Source of the DNA: Pelomonas sp. CA6
GTDB lineage: Bacteria; Pseudomonadota; Gammaproteobacteria; Burkholderiales; Burkholderiaceae_C
DNA length: 64,000 nt
Assembly (NCBI RefSeq): GCF_022549225.1
Contig: NZ_JAKZFD010000005.1
Coordinates: forward strand, 305,598-369,597
Direction: 5' to 3'
Shown here one piece after another: positions 1 through 8,966 of the stretch. Numbering within the stretch: the first letter of the stretch is position 1; every line of letters begins with the position of its first letter. The notes below the pieces were generated by a model. It searched no databases and had not been told where the DNA came from. It was given only the letters and a program-made list of their open reading frames with translations. Made by a program: the position numbers and the translations under genes.

Positions 1-192
1 GCTGGCCAGGGCCGTGCGCTGATGCACCAGGCGCTGCGGGACTGCGCGCGCCTGTGGCCGGGCGAGGCCGTCACGCTGAGCGCCCAGGCCCATTTGCAGC
101 ATTTCTACGCGGCGCTGGGCTTCGCTGCCATCTCCGAGGTCTACGACGAGGACGGCATTCCGCACATCGACATGCGGCGCCCGGCGGCCTGA
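1..192 (+). CDS. elaA: ElaA-like GNAT N-acetyltransferase (C-terminal fragment)
   Basis: Only the last 63 codons are in the window; the start lies upstream. The visible part carries the end of a GNAT acetyl-CoA fold: a G-Q-G-R-A-L-M acetyl-CoA-binding turn at the extreme left, then AQAHLQHFYAALGF and a terminal EDGIPHIDM block. That last combination is the hallmark of the ElaA/YrkN branch of GNAT acetyltransferases, whose substrate is not well established. The gene ends 57 bases before the next start, on the same strand. Family assignment is fairly firm from the C-terminal block; the physiological role cannot be read from the sequence. Confidence 0.75.
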   Translation, partial: AGQGRALMHQALRDCARLWPGEAVTLSAQAHLQHFYAALGFAAISEVYDEDGIPHIDMRRPAA

Positions 193-249
193 ACCCCAAG
201 CCGGCCGGCGCGGGGAGTGCGCTGGCCCGACGACAAGAGGAGAAACTCG

Positions 250-1146
250 ATGAAGAACTATCAAGGCAAGGTCGCGGTGATCACCGGTGCCGGCTCGGGC
301 TTCGGCCTGGAGGTGGCGCGCATCGCCGCGCGGCGCGGCATGAAGCTGGTGCTGGTGGACGTGCAGGACGATGCGCTGCAGAAGGCCGCGGCCGAGTTCG
401 CCGGCCATGAGCTGCTGGTGCGCCGCGTGGACGTCGCCAAGGCCGAGTCGATGGAGGCGCTGGCTGCGGCGGTGCAGGAACGCTTTGGTGCCCCGCACTT
501 CGTCTTCAACAACGCCGGCGTCGGTTCCGGTGGGCTGATCTGGGAGAACAGCCTGGCCGATTGGGAGTGGGTGCTGGGCGTCAACCTGATGGGCGTGGTC
601 CACGGCGTGCGCCTGTTCACGCCCATGATGCTGGCCGCCGCCGAGGCCGATCCGGCCTGGGAGGGCCACATCGTCAACACCGCGTCGATGGCCGGCATGC
701 TGAACCCGCCCAACATGGGCGTGTACAACGTGTCCAAGCACGCGGTGGTGTCGCTGAGCGAAACCCTTTATCAAGACCTGTCCCTGGTCAGCGATCAGCT
801 GCACTGCTCGGTGCTGTGCCCCTATTTCGTGCCCACCGGCATTTCGCAAAGCCATCGCAACAGGCCTGGCGAGTTCGCCGCCGGCAAGCCCAGCAAGAGC
901 CAGCTGATCTCGCAGGCCAGCATCGACAAGGCGGTGACCTCCGGCAAGGTCAGCGCGGCCGATGTGGCGGCGATGGTCTTTGAGGCGATGGACCAACAGC
1001 GCTTCTACATCTTCAGCCATCCGCAGGCCCTGGCCGGCGTGCAGACGCGGCTGGAGGACGTGATGCAGCTGCGCAATCCCACCGATCCATTCAAGGACAA
1101 ACCCGAGATCGGCGCGTCGCTGAAGGCGGCACTGCGCCAGCGCTGA
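250..1146 (+). CDS. Short-chain dehydrogenase/reductase (SDR)
   Basis: A 298-residue classical SDR, a cytoplasmic NAD(P)-dependent oxidoreductase. The cofactor-binding TGAGSGFG is at residues 12-19 and an acidic residue at the end of strand 2 (VDVQD) suggests NAD preference. NNAG is at 87-90, and the catalytic set is N112, S146, Y159 and K163 (YNVSK). I chose the ATG at 250 because an AGGAG lies just upstream (236-242) and the motif spacing then fits the family. The C-terminal third (SKSQLISQASIDKAV, then an FYIFSHP segment) resembles SDRs annotated near fatty-acid or aromatic catabolism genes, but the substrate cannot be assigned. A gap of about 70 bases separates it from the next gene. Confidence 0.9.
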   Translation: MKNYQGKVAVITGAGSGFGLEVARIAARRGMKLVLVDVQDDALQKAAAEFAGHELLVRRVDVAKAESMEALAAAVQERFGAPHFVFNNAGVGSGGLIWENSLADWEWVLGVNLMGVVHGVRLFTPMMLAAAEADPAWEGHIVNTASMAGMLNPPNMGVYNVSKHAVVSLSETLYQDLSLVSDQLHCSVLCPYFVPTGISQSHRNRPGEFAAGKPSKSQLISQASIDKAVTSGKVSAADVAAMVFEAMDQQRFYIFSHPQALAGVQTRLEDVMQLRNPTDPFKDKPEIGASLKAALRQR

Positions 1147-1214
1147 GTCGCGTGGGCGGACGGCGCGAGGGATCTGGCACACTGCCGGCCCCTGCCGCTG
1201 TTCCGCCATCCGCC

Positions 1215-2531
1215 ATGAGTGCCACCGAAACCCTGCAAGCCGTCGTGATTGGCGGCGGCCCCGCCGGCCTGATGGCGGCCGAGCGGCTGGCCGCGGCCGG
1301 GCTGCAGGTGGACTTGTTTGACGCGATGGCCTCGGTGGGGCGCAAGTTCCTGCTCGCGGGCAAGGGCGGGCTCAACCTGACGCACTCCGAGGCGCGGCCG
1401 CGCTTCGACAGCCGCTATCACGAGCGCGCCGACGCCGTGGGGCGCTGGCTGGACCGCTTCGACGGACCGGCGTTGCGCGCCTGGGCGGCGGCGCTGGGCA
1501 TAGACACCTTTGTCGGCAGCTCGGGCCGCGTCTTTCCGACCGACATGAAGGCCGCGCCGCTGCTGCGCGCCTGGCTGCACCGGCTGCGCGCGTCGGGTGT
1601 GCGGCTGCACATGCGCCACCGTTGGCTGGGTTGGGCCGGCCAGGATGAGGGCGGGGCACCGCCGCAGCCCGCCGCGCTGCGCTTCCTGACCCCGGACGGC
1701 GAGCGCCGCGTCCATGCCGGCGTCGTCGTGCTGGCGCTGGGTGGGGCCTCGTGGCCGCGCCTGGGCTCGGACGGCGCCTGGGTGCCGCTGCTGCAGGCGC
1801 GTGACCAGGCCGTGGCCCCGCTGCGCGCCGCCAACTGCGGCTTCGACCTGGGGGCGCGCCGTGACGGGGTGGAGGGCGCCGGCTGGAGTCCGTTCTTTGT
1901 CGAACGTTTCGCGGGCCAGCCGGTCAAGCCGGTGGTGCTTCGGGTGACGGGGCCGCAAGGCGAGGACTTCGCGCGCCAGGGCGAATTCGTGATCACGGCC
2001 ACCGGCATCGAAGGTTCGCTGGTCTATGCGGCCGCGCATCTGATCCGCGACACCATCGCCGCCCGCGGCGAGGCCGTGGTCCACCTGGACCTGCTGCCGG
2101 CGCGCGATGCCGACTGGGTGGCGCGCGAGGTGGCGCATCCGCGCGGCTCGCGCTCCATGGGCTCGCACCTGAAGAGCCGCCTGGGCCTGGAGGGGCTGAA
2201 GGCGGCGCTGCTGCACGAGGTGCTGTCCAAGGAGGCCCATGCCGACACCGCGCAGCTGGCGCGCACCATCAAGCACCTGCCGCTGCGCCTGACCGCGGCG
2301 CGGCCGGTGGCCGAGGCGATCAGCACCGCCGGCGGCCTGCGCCTGGAGGGGTTGGACGAGGCACTGATGCTGCGCTCGCTGCCCGGCGTCTTCGCGGCTG
2401 GCGAGATGCTGGACTGGGAGGCACCGACCGGGGGCTATCTGCTCACCGCCAGCATGGCCAGCGGCTGGGTGGCGGGTGAGGGCGCGGCGCGCTGGCTCGC
2501 GGCCGCTCAGTCCAGCGCCGCGTCCAGATAG
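1215..2531 (+). CDS. NAD(P)/FAD-dependent flavoprotein of the BaiN/HI0933 family (TIGR03862-type)
   Basis: A 438-residue flavoprotein. The dinucleotide-binding GGGPAG is at residues 13-18, followed by the family signature GKGGLNLTHSE about 30 residues later, a central LALGGASWPRLGSDG block and the C-terminal FAAGEMLDWEAPTGGYLLTASMASG, which is the second FAD-contact region of HI0933/YhiN proteins. These proteins bind FAD and are predicted reductases; most have no known substrate. The ATG at 1215 was chosen because it places the Rossmann motif at the N terminus. Its last 25 bases overlap the end of the convergent TetR gene. Confidence 0.87.
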   Translation: MSATETLQAVVIGGGPAGLMAAERLAAAGLQVDLFDAMASVGRKFLLAGKGGLNLTHSEARPRFDSRYHERADAVGRWLDRFDGPALRAWAAALGIDTFVGSSGRVFPTDMKAAPLLRAWLHRLRASGVRLHMRHRWLGWAGQDEGGAPPQPAALRFLTPDGERRVHAGVVVLALGGASWPRLGSDGAWVPLLQARDQAVAPLRAANCGFDLGARRDGVEGAGWSPFFVERFAGQPVKPVVLRVTGPQGEDFARQGEFVITATGIEGSLVYAAAHLIRDTIAARGEAVVHLDLLPARDADWVAREVAHPRGSRSMGSHLKSRLGLEGLKAALLHEVLSKEAHADTAQLARTIKHLPLRLTAARPVAEAISTAGGLRLEGLDEALMLRSLPGVFAAGEMLDWEAPTGGYLLTASMASGWVAGEGAARWLAAAQSSAASR

Positions 2532-3157
2532 GCCTGGAGCGCGCGCCGCAGCTCGGCGCGCAAGGCCGCGCGGTCCAGCCCCGGGCCTTGCGTCAGCAGC
2601 GCCTGCGTGACGGCGCCATAGACCAAGCAGTGCGCCATGCGGGCCACCGCGGCGCGACGCAAGGGGTTCGCCAGCGCCGGGAGCAGCGCGCTCGCCCACA
2701 GCGCCACGAAGTCCTCGTAGTGCTTGTTGTAGGCCTCGGGGCTGGACACCTCGCGCTCCAGGCGGAACAGCGCGGCCCAGGCCGGCGCGTCGTCCATCAC
2801 GGCCTGGATCTGATGGTCCAGCATCGCGGTGACGCGCTCGTCCAGCGGCTGCCCGGCATGAGCGGCGATGGTTTGCGCCAGCCCCTGGCCCAGCGCCTTG
2901 ACGCGCAGGTGGATGGTGAGCGCCGCCAGCGCCTTCATGTTGGCGACGTACTCGTAAAAAGTCCCCACGCCCACGCCGGCGACCGCCGCGACCTCGCGCA
3001 CCGTCACCGCGGACAGCGATCCGCGTTCCAGCAAAACCCGAACAAAGGCCTGCTGCAGCGCCAGCGAACTGGCCTGTGCCCGCGACTGGCGCGGTCTGCG
3101 GCGCGTGGCCGCGGCCGACTTGGCGCGCGACGAAACCCGAACATGGTCGGAGGACAT
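2507..3157 (-). CDS. TetR/AcrR-family transcriptional regulator
   Basis: A 216-residue one-component regulator. The helix-turn-helix is at about residues 35-75 (FVRVLLERGS, then TVREVAAVAGVGVGTFYEYVANMKAL), with the typical G-T-F-Y-x-Y recognition helix. A divergent all-alpha ligand domain fills the C-terminal two thirds. A basic, Arg-rich tail of about 25 residues precedes the HTH. Its start lies 44 bases from the start of the divergent AidB-like acyl-CoA dehydrogenase gene, so it most likely represses that gene and the following acyl-CoA synthetase in response to an acyl-CoA or fatty acid. That link is inference from position. The 3' end overlaps the flavoprotein gene by 25 bases. Confidence 0.88.
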   Translation of the reverse strand: MSSDHVRVSSRAKSAAATRRRPRQSRAQASSLALQQAFVRVLLERGSLSAVTVREVAAVAGVGVGTFYEYVANMKALAALTIHLRVKALGQGLAQTIAAHAGQPLDERVTAMLDHQIQAVMDDAPAWAALFRLEREVSSPEAYNKHYEDFVALWASALLPALANPLRRAAVARMAHCLVYGAVTQALLTQGPGLDRAALRAELRRALQAYLDAALD

Positions 3158-3201
3158 TTTTCCTAGACTTTTTGCCTACCCATGCACACGAGGAGACCGC
3201 C
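3158..3201. promoter_or_regulatory. Divergent tetR / acyl-CoA dehydrogenase intergenic region
   Basis: Forty-four bases separate the two divergent start codons, so the promoter and operator for the rightward operon must lie here or inside the tetR coding start. A TAGACT at 3164-3169 could serve as a -10. An AGGAG at 3190-3194 is the ribosome binding site for the dehydrogenase. No clear palindrome is visible. Confidence 0.4.
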
Positions 3202-4845
3202 ATGGACTGGCAGACCCACGAGGTGAGCAACCAGGTCGACGAACTGGATCACTACCACCTGCTGAACACCGACCCCGCGTTGGCGGAGGCCCTGGACCAG
3301 GCCGGCGCCCAGGCGTTCGTGCCGCAGCTCTCGGACTATGCCGCGGAACTGGGCCAGCCCGAATCCTATGCGCTGGCGGAGCAGGCCAACAGCCATACCC
3401 CCGAGCTGCAGACGCACGACAAGCGCGGGCGGCGCATCGACCGGGTGGATTTCCATCCGGCCTGGCACCGCCTGATGACGATGCTGCGCCGCCAGGACCT
3501 GGTCGCCATGCCTTTCCGCGACGAGGCACCGGGGCGCTGGAGCGCCTGGGCCGCCGGCTTCTACCTGCATGGCCAGGTGGAGTCCGGCACGCTGTGTCCG
3601 GCGACCATGACCCAGGCCAGCATCCCGCTGCTGCGCAAGGAGGCCGCGCTGTGGGAACAGCATGGGAGCCGGTTGCTGAGCCGCGAGTATGACGAGCGCG
3701 ACCTGCCGCTGCAGGACAAGCGCGGCCTCTGGGTGGGCATGGGCATGACCGAGAAGCAGGGGGGCTCGGATGTGCGCGCCAACACCACGCAGGCGCTGCC
3801 GCTGGGCGCGGGGGGGCGCGGCGGCGAGTACCTGCTGCGCGGCCACAAGTGGTTCGTGTCCGCGCCGATGTGCGATGCCCACCTGGTGGTGGCCAAGACG
3901 CCGGATGGCGCGCCCGGCTGCTTCTTCGTGCCGCGCTGGCGGCCCGACGGCACGCGCAACGCGGTGCGCCTGCAGCGCCTCAAGCACAAGCTGGGCAACC
4001 GCAGCAATGCCAGCGCCGAGGTCGAGTTCCAGGACGCCTGGGGCGTGCTGATGGGCGAGGAGGGGCGCGGCATCCCAACCATCATCGAGATGGCCACCTA
4101 CACGCGGCTGAACTGCGTGGTGGGCAGCGCGGCGCTGATGCGTCAGGCCCTGGTGCAGGCGCTGCATGCCACGCGCCACCGGCGCGCCTTTGGACAGCGC
4201 CTGGCGGACCTGCCGCTGATGCGCGCCGTGCTGGCCGATCTGGCGCTGGAGAGCGAGGCCGCGCTGCGCCTGTCCATGCGCCTGGCGCAGGCCTTCGAGC
4301 GCCAGCACCTGCCCGCGGAGCGCGCGTGGATGCGCCTCATGACGCCGGCCGCCAAGTTCTGGGTCTGCAAGCGCGCCATCGAGTTCTGCGGCGAGGCGAT
4401 GGAGGTGCTGGGCGGCAATGGCTACATGGACGACGGCCTCCTGGCACGGCTCTACCGCGAGGCGCCGGTGAACTCCATCTGGGAAGGGTCGGGCAACGTG
4501 ATGTGCCTGGACCTGATGCGCGCGGTGGCGCGCGAACCGCAGGCCTTCTTCGGCCTGCTGGACGAGCTGGGCGCCTCTCTGGACGGCGGCCCGCGCGCCG
4601 AGCTGCAGGGGCTGCGCGAGATGCTGGCCCAGCCGCCCGCGCAGCTGGAGGCCCAGGGCCGCCGCGTCGCCGAACGCCTGGTGCTGCTGGCCCAGGCCGC
4701 GCTGCTGCGCCGCCATGCGCCGGGTTTTGTCGCCGACGCCTTCGCGGCCAGCCGGCTGGATGCGCGCTGGGGCCATGTCTATGGCGGGCTGCAGGCGGTC
4801 GGGCTGCCGGTGGAAGACCTGCTGCAGCGCGCCTTCCCGGCCTGA
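3202..4845 (+). CDS. AidB-like acyl-CoA dehydrogenase
   Basis: A 547-residue acyl-CoA dehydrogenase, close in length to E. coli AidB (541). The N terminus THEVSNQ...NTDPALAEAL matches the AidB-specific extension. The FAD region (GLWVGMGMTEKQGGSDVRANTT), the middle WFVSAPMCDAHLV block and the C-terminal NSIWEGSGNVMCLDLMRA are all present; the Glu in WEGSG is the usual catalytic-base position of this branch. AidB proteins bind FAD and DNA in the alkylation response, while close paralogues act in acyl-CoA catabolism. Pairing with an acyl-CoA synthetase 29 bases downstream under a TetR regulator favours the metabolic role here. The start is supported by an AGGAG 8 bases upstream. Confidence 0.87.
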   Translation: MDWQTHEVSNQVDELDHYHLLNTDPALAEALDQAGAQAFVPQLSDYAAELGQPESYALAEQANSHTPELQTHDKRGRRIDRVDFHPAWHRLMTMLRRQDLVAMPFRDEAPGRWSAWAAGFYLHGQVESGTLCPATMTQASIPLLRKEAALWEQHGSRLLSREYDERDLPLQDKRGLWVGMGMTEKQGGSDVRANTTQALPLGAGGRGGEYLLRGHKWFVSAPMCDAHLVVAKTPDGAPGCFFVPRWRPDGTRNAVRLQRLKHKLGNRSNASAEVEFQDAWGVLMGEEGRGIPTIIEMATYTRLNCVVGSAALMRQALVQALHATRHRRAFGQRLADLPLMRAVLADLALESEAALRLSMRLAQAFERQHLPAERAWMRLMTPAAKFWVCKRAIEFCGEAMEVLGGNGYMDDGLLARLYREAPVNSIWEGSGNVMCLDLMRAVAREPQAFFGLLDELGASLDGGPRAELQGLREMLAQPPAQLEAQGRRVAERLVLLAQAALLRRHAPGFVADAFAASRLDARWGHVYGGLQAVGLPVEDLLQRAFPA

Positions 4846-4874
4846 GCGGCGGCACGCACGAGGAGACAGGACAG

Positions 4875-6386
4875 ATGGACTTTCTTTCGGTGTTCGATGG
4901 CAATGCGCGCAAGACGCCCGACCATCCCTGCCTGCGCGTCCAGGGGCGCTCGATCAGCTACGCGCAGCTGCAGGCCGCGTCCTACCGCGCCGCGCGGGTG
5001 CTCGCCGCGCAGGGGCTGGGGCCTGGCGACCGGCTGGCCCTGGTGTGCTTCAACACGCCGGGCTTTCTGATCGCACTGCTGGGCGCCTGGCGCCTGGGCG
5101 CGGCCGTGGTGCCGGTCAACCACAAGCTGCAGACGCCCGAGCTGCGCCATCAGCTCCGCCACAGCGGCGCGCGCCTGTGCCTGGCCGACGCGGCACTGGC
5201 GCCGCAGCTGCAGCCGCTGGCGGCGCTGTGCCCCATGCTGTCCACCGAGGGCGCGGTGGCGGGCTGGGGTGATTTCGACGCTTTGTGCGCGGCGGCGCCG
5301 GAGCAGGCGCCGGCCTTGCCGCCGGTCGACGAGAACGCGCTGGCCGAGCTGCTCTACACCTCGGGCACCACCGGCCTGCCCAAGGGCTGCATGCTGGGCC
5401 ACCGCCAGGTGCTGCTGGCGGCCATCACGGCGGCGCTGGCGCTGTCCATCACGCGCGCCGAGCGCACGTTGATGGCCATGCCCATCTGGCATTCGTCGCC
5501 GCTGAACAACTGGCTGCTCGGCACGCTGTACATGGGCGGCACCGCCGTGCTGCTGCGCGAATACCACCCGCAGCACTTCCTGCAGGCGGTGCAGGACGAG
5601 CGCGTCACGCTGTACTTCGGCGCGCCGGTGTCCTACTTCGCGCCGCTGCAGCGGGTGGCGGACTTCGCCGCCTTCGACCTCTCCAGCGTGCGCGCCTGGA
5701 TCTATGGCGGCGGCCCGATCGGCGCGGAGCAGGCGCGCCAGCTGATGCGCGCCTACCGCAGCGAGCGCTTCTTCCAGGTCTATGGCATGACCGAAACCGG
5801 CCCGGTGGGCACCACGCTTTATCCGGAGGAGCAGATTGCCAAGGCCGGCTCGATCGGCCGCAGCGCCTTGCCTGGCGTGGACCTGCGCCTGGTGCGCGAC
5901 GACGGGCGGGACGCGGCGCCTGATGAGACGGGCGAGATCTGGCTGCGTGCCGGCAGCGTGATGCAGGGCTATCTGGACGACCCCGAGGCCACCCGCAACG
6001 CCTTCGCCGATGGTGGCTGGTACCGCAGCGGCGATCTGGCCCGCCGTGACGAGGACGGCTATCTGTTCATCGTCGACCGCAGCAAGGACATGATCGTCAC
6101 CGGCGGCGAGAACGTCTATTCCAAGGAGGTGGAGGACCAACTGGCCACGCATCCGCAGCTGGCCGATGTGGCCGTGGTCGGTCGCCCGCACCCGGAATGG
6201 GGCGAGACGGTGGTGGCCCATGTCGTGGTCCGCCCCGGCGAATCGCTCAGCGAGCAGGCGCTGAAGGACTTCCTGGCCGAGCGGCTGGCGCGCTACAAGA
6301 TTCCGCGCGAGTTCGTCTTCGCCGACGCGCTGCCGCGCACGCCGACCGGCAAGCTGCAGAAGTTTCTGCTGCGCCGCCGGCCTTAG
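4875..6386 (+). CDS. AMP-binding acyl-CoA synthetase (fatty-acid-CoA ligase-like)
   Basis: A 503-residue class I adenylate-forming enzyme that would activate a carboxylic acid with ATP and CoA. The P-loop-like [11 protein letters not shown] is at about residues 160-170, YGMTET at about 306-311, the hinge region [27 protein letters not shown] in the C-terminal part, and the catalytic lysine in PTGKLQK near residue 493. An AGGAG lies 10 bases before the ATG. Spacing to the dehydrogenase is 29 bases, so the two are probably one transcript: activation to acyl-CoA followed by dehydrogenation. Substrate chain length cannot be judged. Confidence 0.9.
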   Translation: MDFLSVFDGNARKTPDHPCLRVQGRSISYAQLQAASYRAARVLAAQGLGPGDRLALVCFNTPGFLIALLGAWRLGAAVVPVNHKLQTPELRHQLRHSGARLCLADAALAPQLQPLAALCPMLSTEGAVAGWGDFDALCAAAPEQAPALPPVDENALAELLYTSGTTGLPKGCMLGHRQVLLAAITAALALSITRAERTLMAMPIWHSSPLNNWLLGTLYMGGTAVLLREYHPQHFLQAVQDERVTLYFGAPVSYFAPLQRVADFAAFDLSSVRAWIYGGGPIGAEQARQLMRAYRSERFFQVYGMTETGPVGTTLYPEEQIAKAGSIGRSALPGVDLRLVRDDGRDAAPDETGEIWLRAGSVMQGYLDDPEATRNAFADGGWYRSGDLARRDEDGYLFIVDRSKDMIVTGGENVYSKEVEDQLATHPQLADVAVVGRPHPEWGETVVAHVVVRPGESLSEQALKDFLAERLARYKIPREFVFADALPRTPTGKLQKFLLRRRP

Positions 6387-6469
6387 GCAGGGCCAGCCGG
6401 CCTGGCGGGCCTGGCGGGCCCGCCCTATGGCAAACTCCGCCGCTTCGTGTTTTTAGCGGTCTCCCGACC

Positions 6470-8800
6470 TTGGACAAGATCCTTCTTCAGATTGCCGCGG
6501 AGCTGGGCGTGCGCCCGGCCCAGGTGCAGACGGCGGTCGAGCTGCTGGACGGCGGCGCCACCGTGCCCTTCATCGCCCGTTACCGCAAGGAGGCCACGGA
6601 CGGTCTGGACGACACCCAGCTGCGCGAGCTGGAAGTGCGCCTGGCTTATCTGCGCGAGCTGGAAGAGCGCCGTGCCGCGGTGCTCAAGAGCATCGAGGAG
6701 CAGGGCAAGCTGACCCCCGAGCTGCGTGCCGCGGTGGAGGCCGCGCCGACCAAGCAGGAGCTGGAAGACCTCTACCTGCCCTACAAGCCCCGGCGCCGCA
6801 CCAAGGGCATGATCGCCCGCGAGGCGGGGCTGGAGCCGCTGGCGGACCGGCTGTTCGCCGACCCGTCGCTGGACCCGCTGGCCGAAGCCGCGGGCTTCGT
6901 CAATGCGGAGGCCGGCTTTGCTGACGCGCATGCCGTGCTGGATGGCGTGCGCGACCTGCTCTCCGAGCGCTGGGCCGAGGACGCGCAGCTGATCGGCAAG
7001 CTGCGCGAGTGGCTGTGGGAGGAAGGGCTCTTCCAGTCCAAGCTGATGGAGGGCAAGGACGAGAACAATCCCGACATCGCCAAGTTCCGCGACTACTTCG
7101 ATTACTCGGAAGCCATCAAGACCGTGCCCTCGCACCGTGCGCTGGCGGTGTTCCGCGGTCGCACCCAGGAGTTCCTGGACGCCAAGCTGGTGCTGGACGA
7201 AGAGCTGGTGCCGGGCCAGCCCGGTCTGGCAGAAGGCCGCATCGCCCGCCACCTGGGCTGGAGCCATGCCAAGCGCGCGGCGGACGAGCTGATCCGCCGC
7301 ACCATCGCCTGGACCTGGAAGGTCAAGCTCTCGCTGAGCCTGGAGCGCGACCTGTTCTCGCGCCTGCGCGAAGAGGCCGAGAAGGTGGCGACCCGGGTCT
7401 TCGCCGAGAACCTGCGCGACCTGCTGCTGGCCGCGCCGGCCGGCAAGCGCGTGGTGATGGGGCTGGACCCCGGCATACGCACCGGCGTCAAGGTGGCCGT
7501 GGTCAGCGATACCGGCCGCGTGCTGGACACCGCGACGGTCTACCCGCATGAGCCCAAGCGCGACTGGGAGGGTTCCCTCCACACCCTGGGCCGGCTGTGC
7601 GCCACCCATGGCGTGAACCTGATCGCGATCGGCAACGGCACCGCCAGCCGAGAGACCGACAAGCTGGCCGGCGACCTCATCAAGCGCATCCAGAGCCTGG
7701 CCCCCGGCACGCTGATCGAGAAGGTCGTGGTCAGTGAGGCGGGAGCGTCGGTGTACTCGGCCTCCGAGTTCGCCTCCAAGGAACTGCCCGAGCTGGATGT
7801 GTCGCTGCGCGGTGCCGTCTCCATCGCGCGCCGGCTGCAGGACCCGCTCGCCGAGCTGGTGAAGATCGACCCCAAGAGCATTGGGGTCGGCCAGTACCAG
7901 CACGACGTCAACCAGAGCGAGCTGGCGCGTACGCTGGACGCGGTGGTGGAAGACTGCGTGAACTCGGTGGGCGTGGACCTGAACACCGCGTCGGCGCCGC
8001 TGCTGGCGCGCGTCTCCGGCCTGTCGGGCAGCGTGGCCAATGCCATCGTGCGCTGGCGCGACGCCCATGGGGCCTTCAAGAGCCGGCAGCAGCTGCTGGA
8101 CGTCACGGGCCTGGGCCCCAAGACCTTCGAGCAGGCCGCGGGCTTTTTGCGCATCCGCGATGGCGAGAACCCGCTGGACCTGTCCGGTGTGCACCCGGAG
8201 ACCTATCCGGTGGTGCAACGCATCCTGGACCACCTGGGTCGCCCCCTGGCCGAGGTGATGGGCAAGGCCGACGTCATCCGCGCGCTGCGGCCGGAGGCCT
8301 TTGCCGACGAGCGCTTTGGTGCCATCACCGTGGGCGACATCCTCGCCGAGCTGGAAAAACCCGGCCGCGACCCGCGTCCGGACTTCAAGGTGGCGCGCTT
8401 CAACGAGGGCGTCGAGGACATCAAGGACCTGAAGGAAGGCATGGTGCTGGAAGGCACGGTGTCCAACGTCGCGCAGTTCGGCGCCTTCGTCGATCTGGGC
8501 GTGCACCAGGATGGCCTGGTCCACGTCAGTCAGTTGTCGAACAAATTCGTCAACGACGCGCGCGAGGTGGTCAAGACCGGTGACATCGTCAAGGTCAAGG
8601 TGCTCGAAGTGGATCTGGCGCGCAAGCGCATCTCGCTGACGATGAAGCTGGACGCGCAGGCGCCGCGCGGCGGCGCGGGCAAGGGCGACAACAGCTTCCG
8701 CCCGGCCTCGCGGCAGGAGCGCGGACGTTCGGCGCCCGCCGCGCCGCCCGCGGGCGGCGCGATGGCCGCCGCCTTCGCGAAGCTGCAAAACCGGCGCTGA
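6470..8800 (+). CDS. tex: Tex, RNA-binding transcription accessory protein
   Basis: A 776-residue Tex/YhgF protein. In order it shows the N-terminal helical region ([23 protein letters not shown]), a YqgF/RNase-H-like domain from about residue 325 ([17 protein letters not shown]), helix-hairpin-helix motifs at about 500-560 ([18 protein letters not shown]), and an S1 RNA-binding domain at about 655-725. The last 50 residues are a low-complexity Gly/Ala/Arg tail. The start is a TTG at 6470: upstream in this frame there is no ATG near the conserved N terminus, and Tex proteins begin at this point ([13 protein letters not shown]). Family members bind nucleic acid and affect transcription, virulence gene expression and stress tolerance. 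Confidence 0.93.
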   Translation: MDKILLQIAAELGVRPAQVQTAVELLDGGATVPFIARYRKEATDGLDDTQLRELEVRLAYLRELEERRAAVLKSIEEQGKLTPELRAAVEAAPTKQELEDLYLPYKPRRRTKGMIAREAGLEPLADRLFADPSLDPLAEAAGFVNAEAGFADAHAVLDGVRDLLSERWAEDAQLIGKLREWLWEEGLFQSKLMEGKDENNPDIAKFRDYFDYSEAIKTVPSHRALAVFRGRTQEFLDAKLVLDEELVPGQPGLAEGRIARHLGWSHAKRAADELIRRTIAWTWKVKLSLSLERDLFSRLREEAEKVATRVFAENLRDLLLAAPAGKRVVMGLDPGIRTGVKVAVVSDTGRVLDTATVYPHEPKRDWEGSLHTLGRLCATHGVNLIAIGNGTASRETDKLAGDLIKRIQSLAPGTLIEKVVVSEAGASVYSASEFASKELPELDVSLRGAVSIARRLQDPLAELVKIDPKSIGVGQYQHDVNQSELARTLDAVVEDCVNSVGVDLNTASAPLLARVSGLSGSVANAIVRWRDAHGAFKSRQQLLDVTGLGPKTFEQAAGFLRIRDGENPLDLSGVHPETYPVVQRILDHLGRPLAEVMGKADVIRALRPEAFADERFGAITVGDILAELEKPGRDPRPDFKVARFNEGVEDIKDLKEGMVLEGTVSNVAQFGAFVDLGVHQDGLVHVSQLSNKFVNDAREVVKTGDIVKVKVLEVDLARKRISLTMKLDAQAPRGGAGKGDNSFRPASRQERGRSAPAAPPAGGAMAAAFAKLQNRR

Positions 8801-8966
8801 AACCTCGCCGCGGCCGGTTCTGTGCGCCCTGCGCGCGCAGGGCCGCGGCGCTCGCCGTTGGCGCCCCCATTTTTGCGTTTGGTCGCATCTGTTGCGACGG
8901 GCCGGGAGGGCCTGGCTATCGTGCCGCTCCAGTGCCGGGAAGCGCCCGGTGCGCCGATGGAATCAG

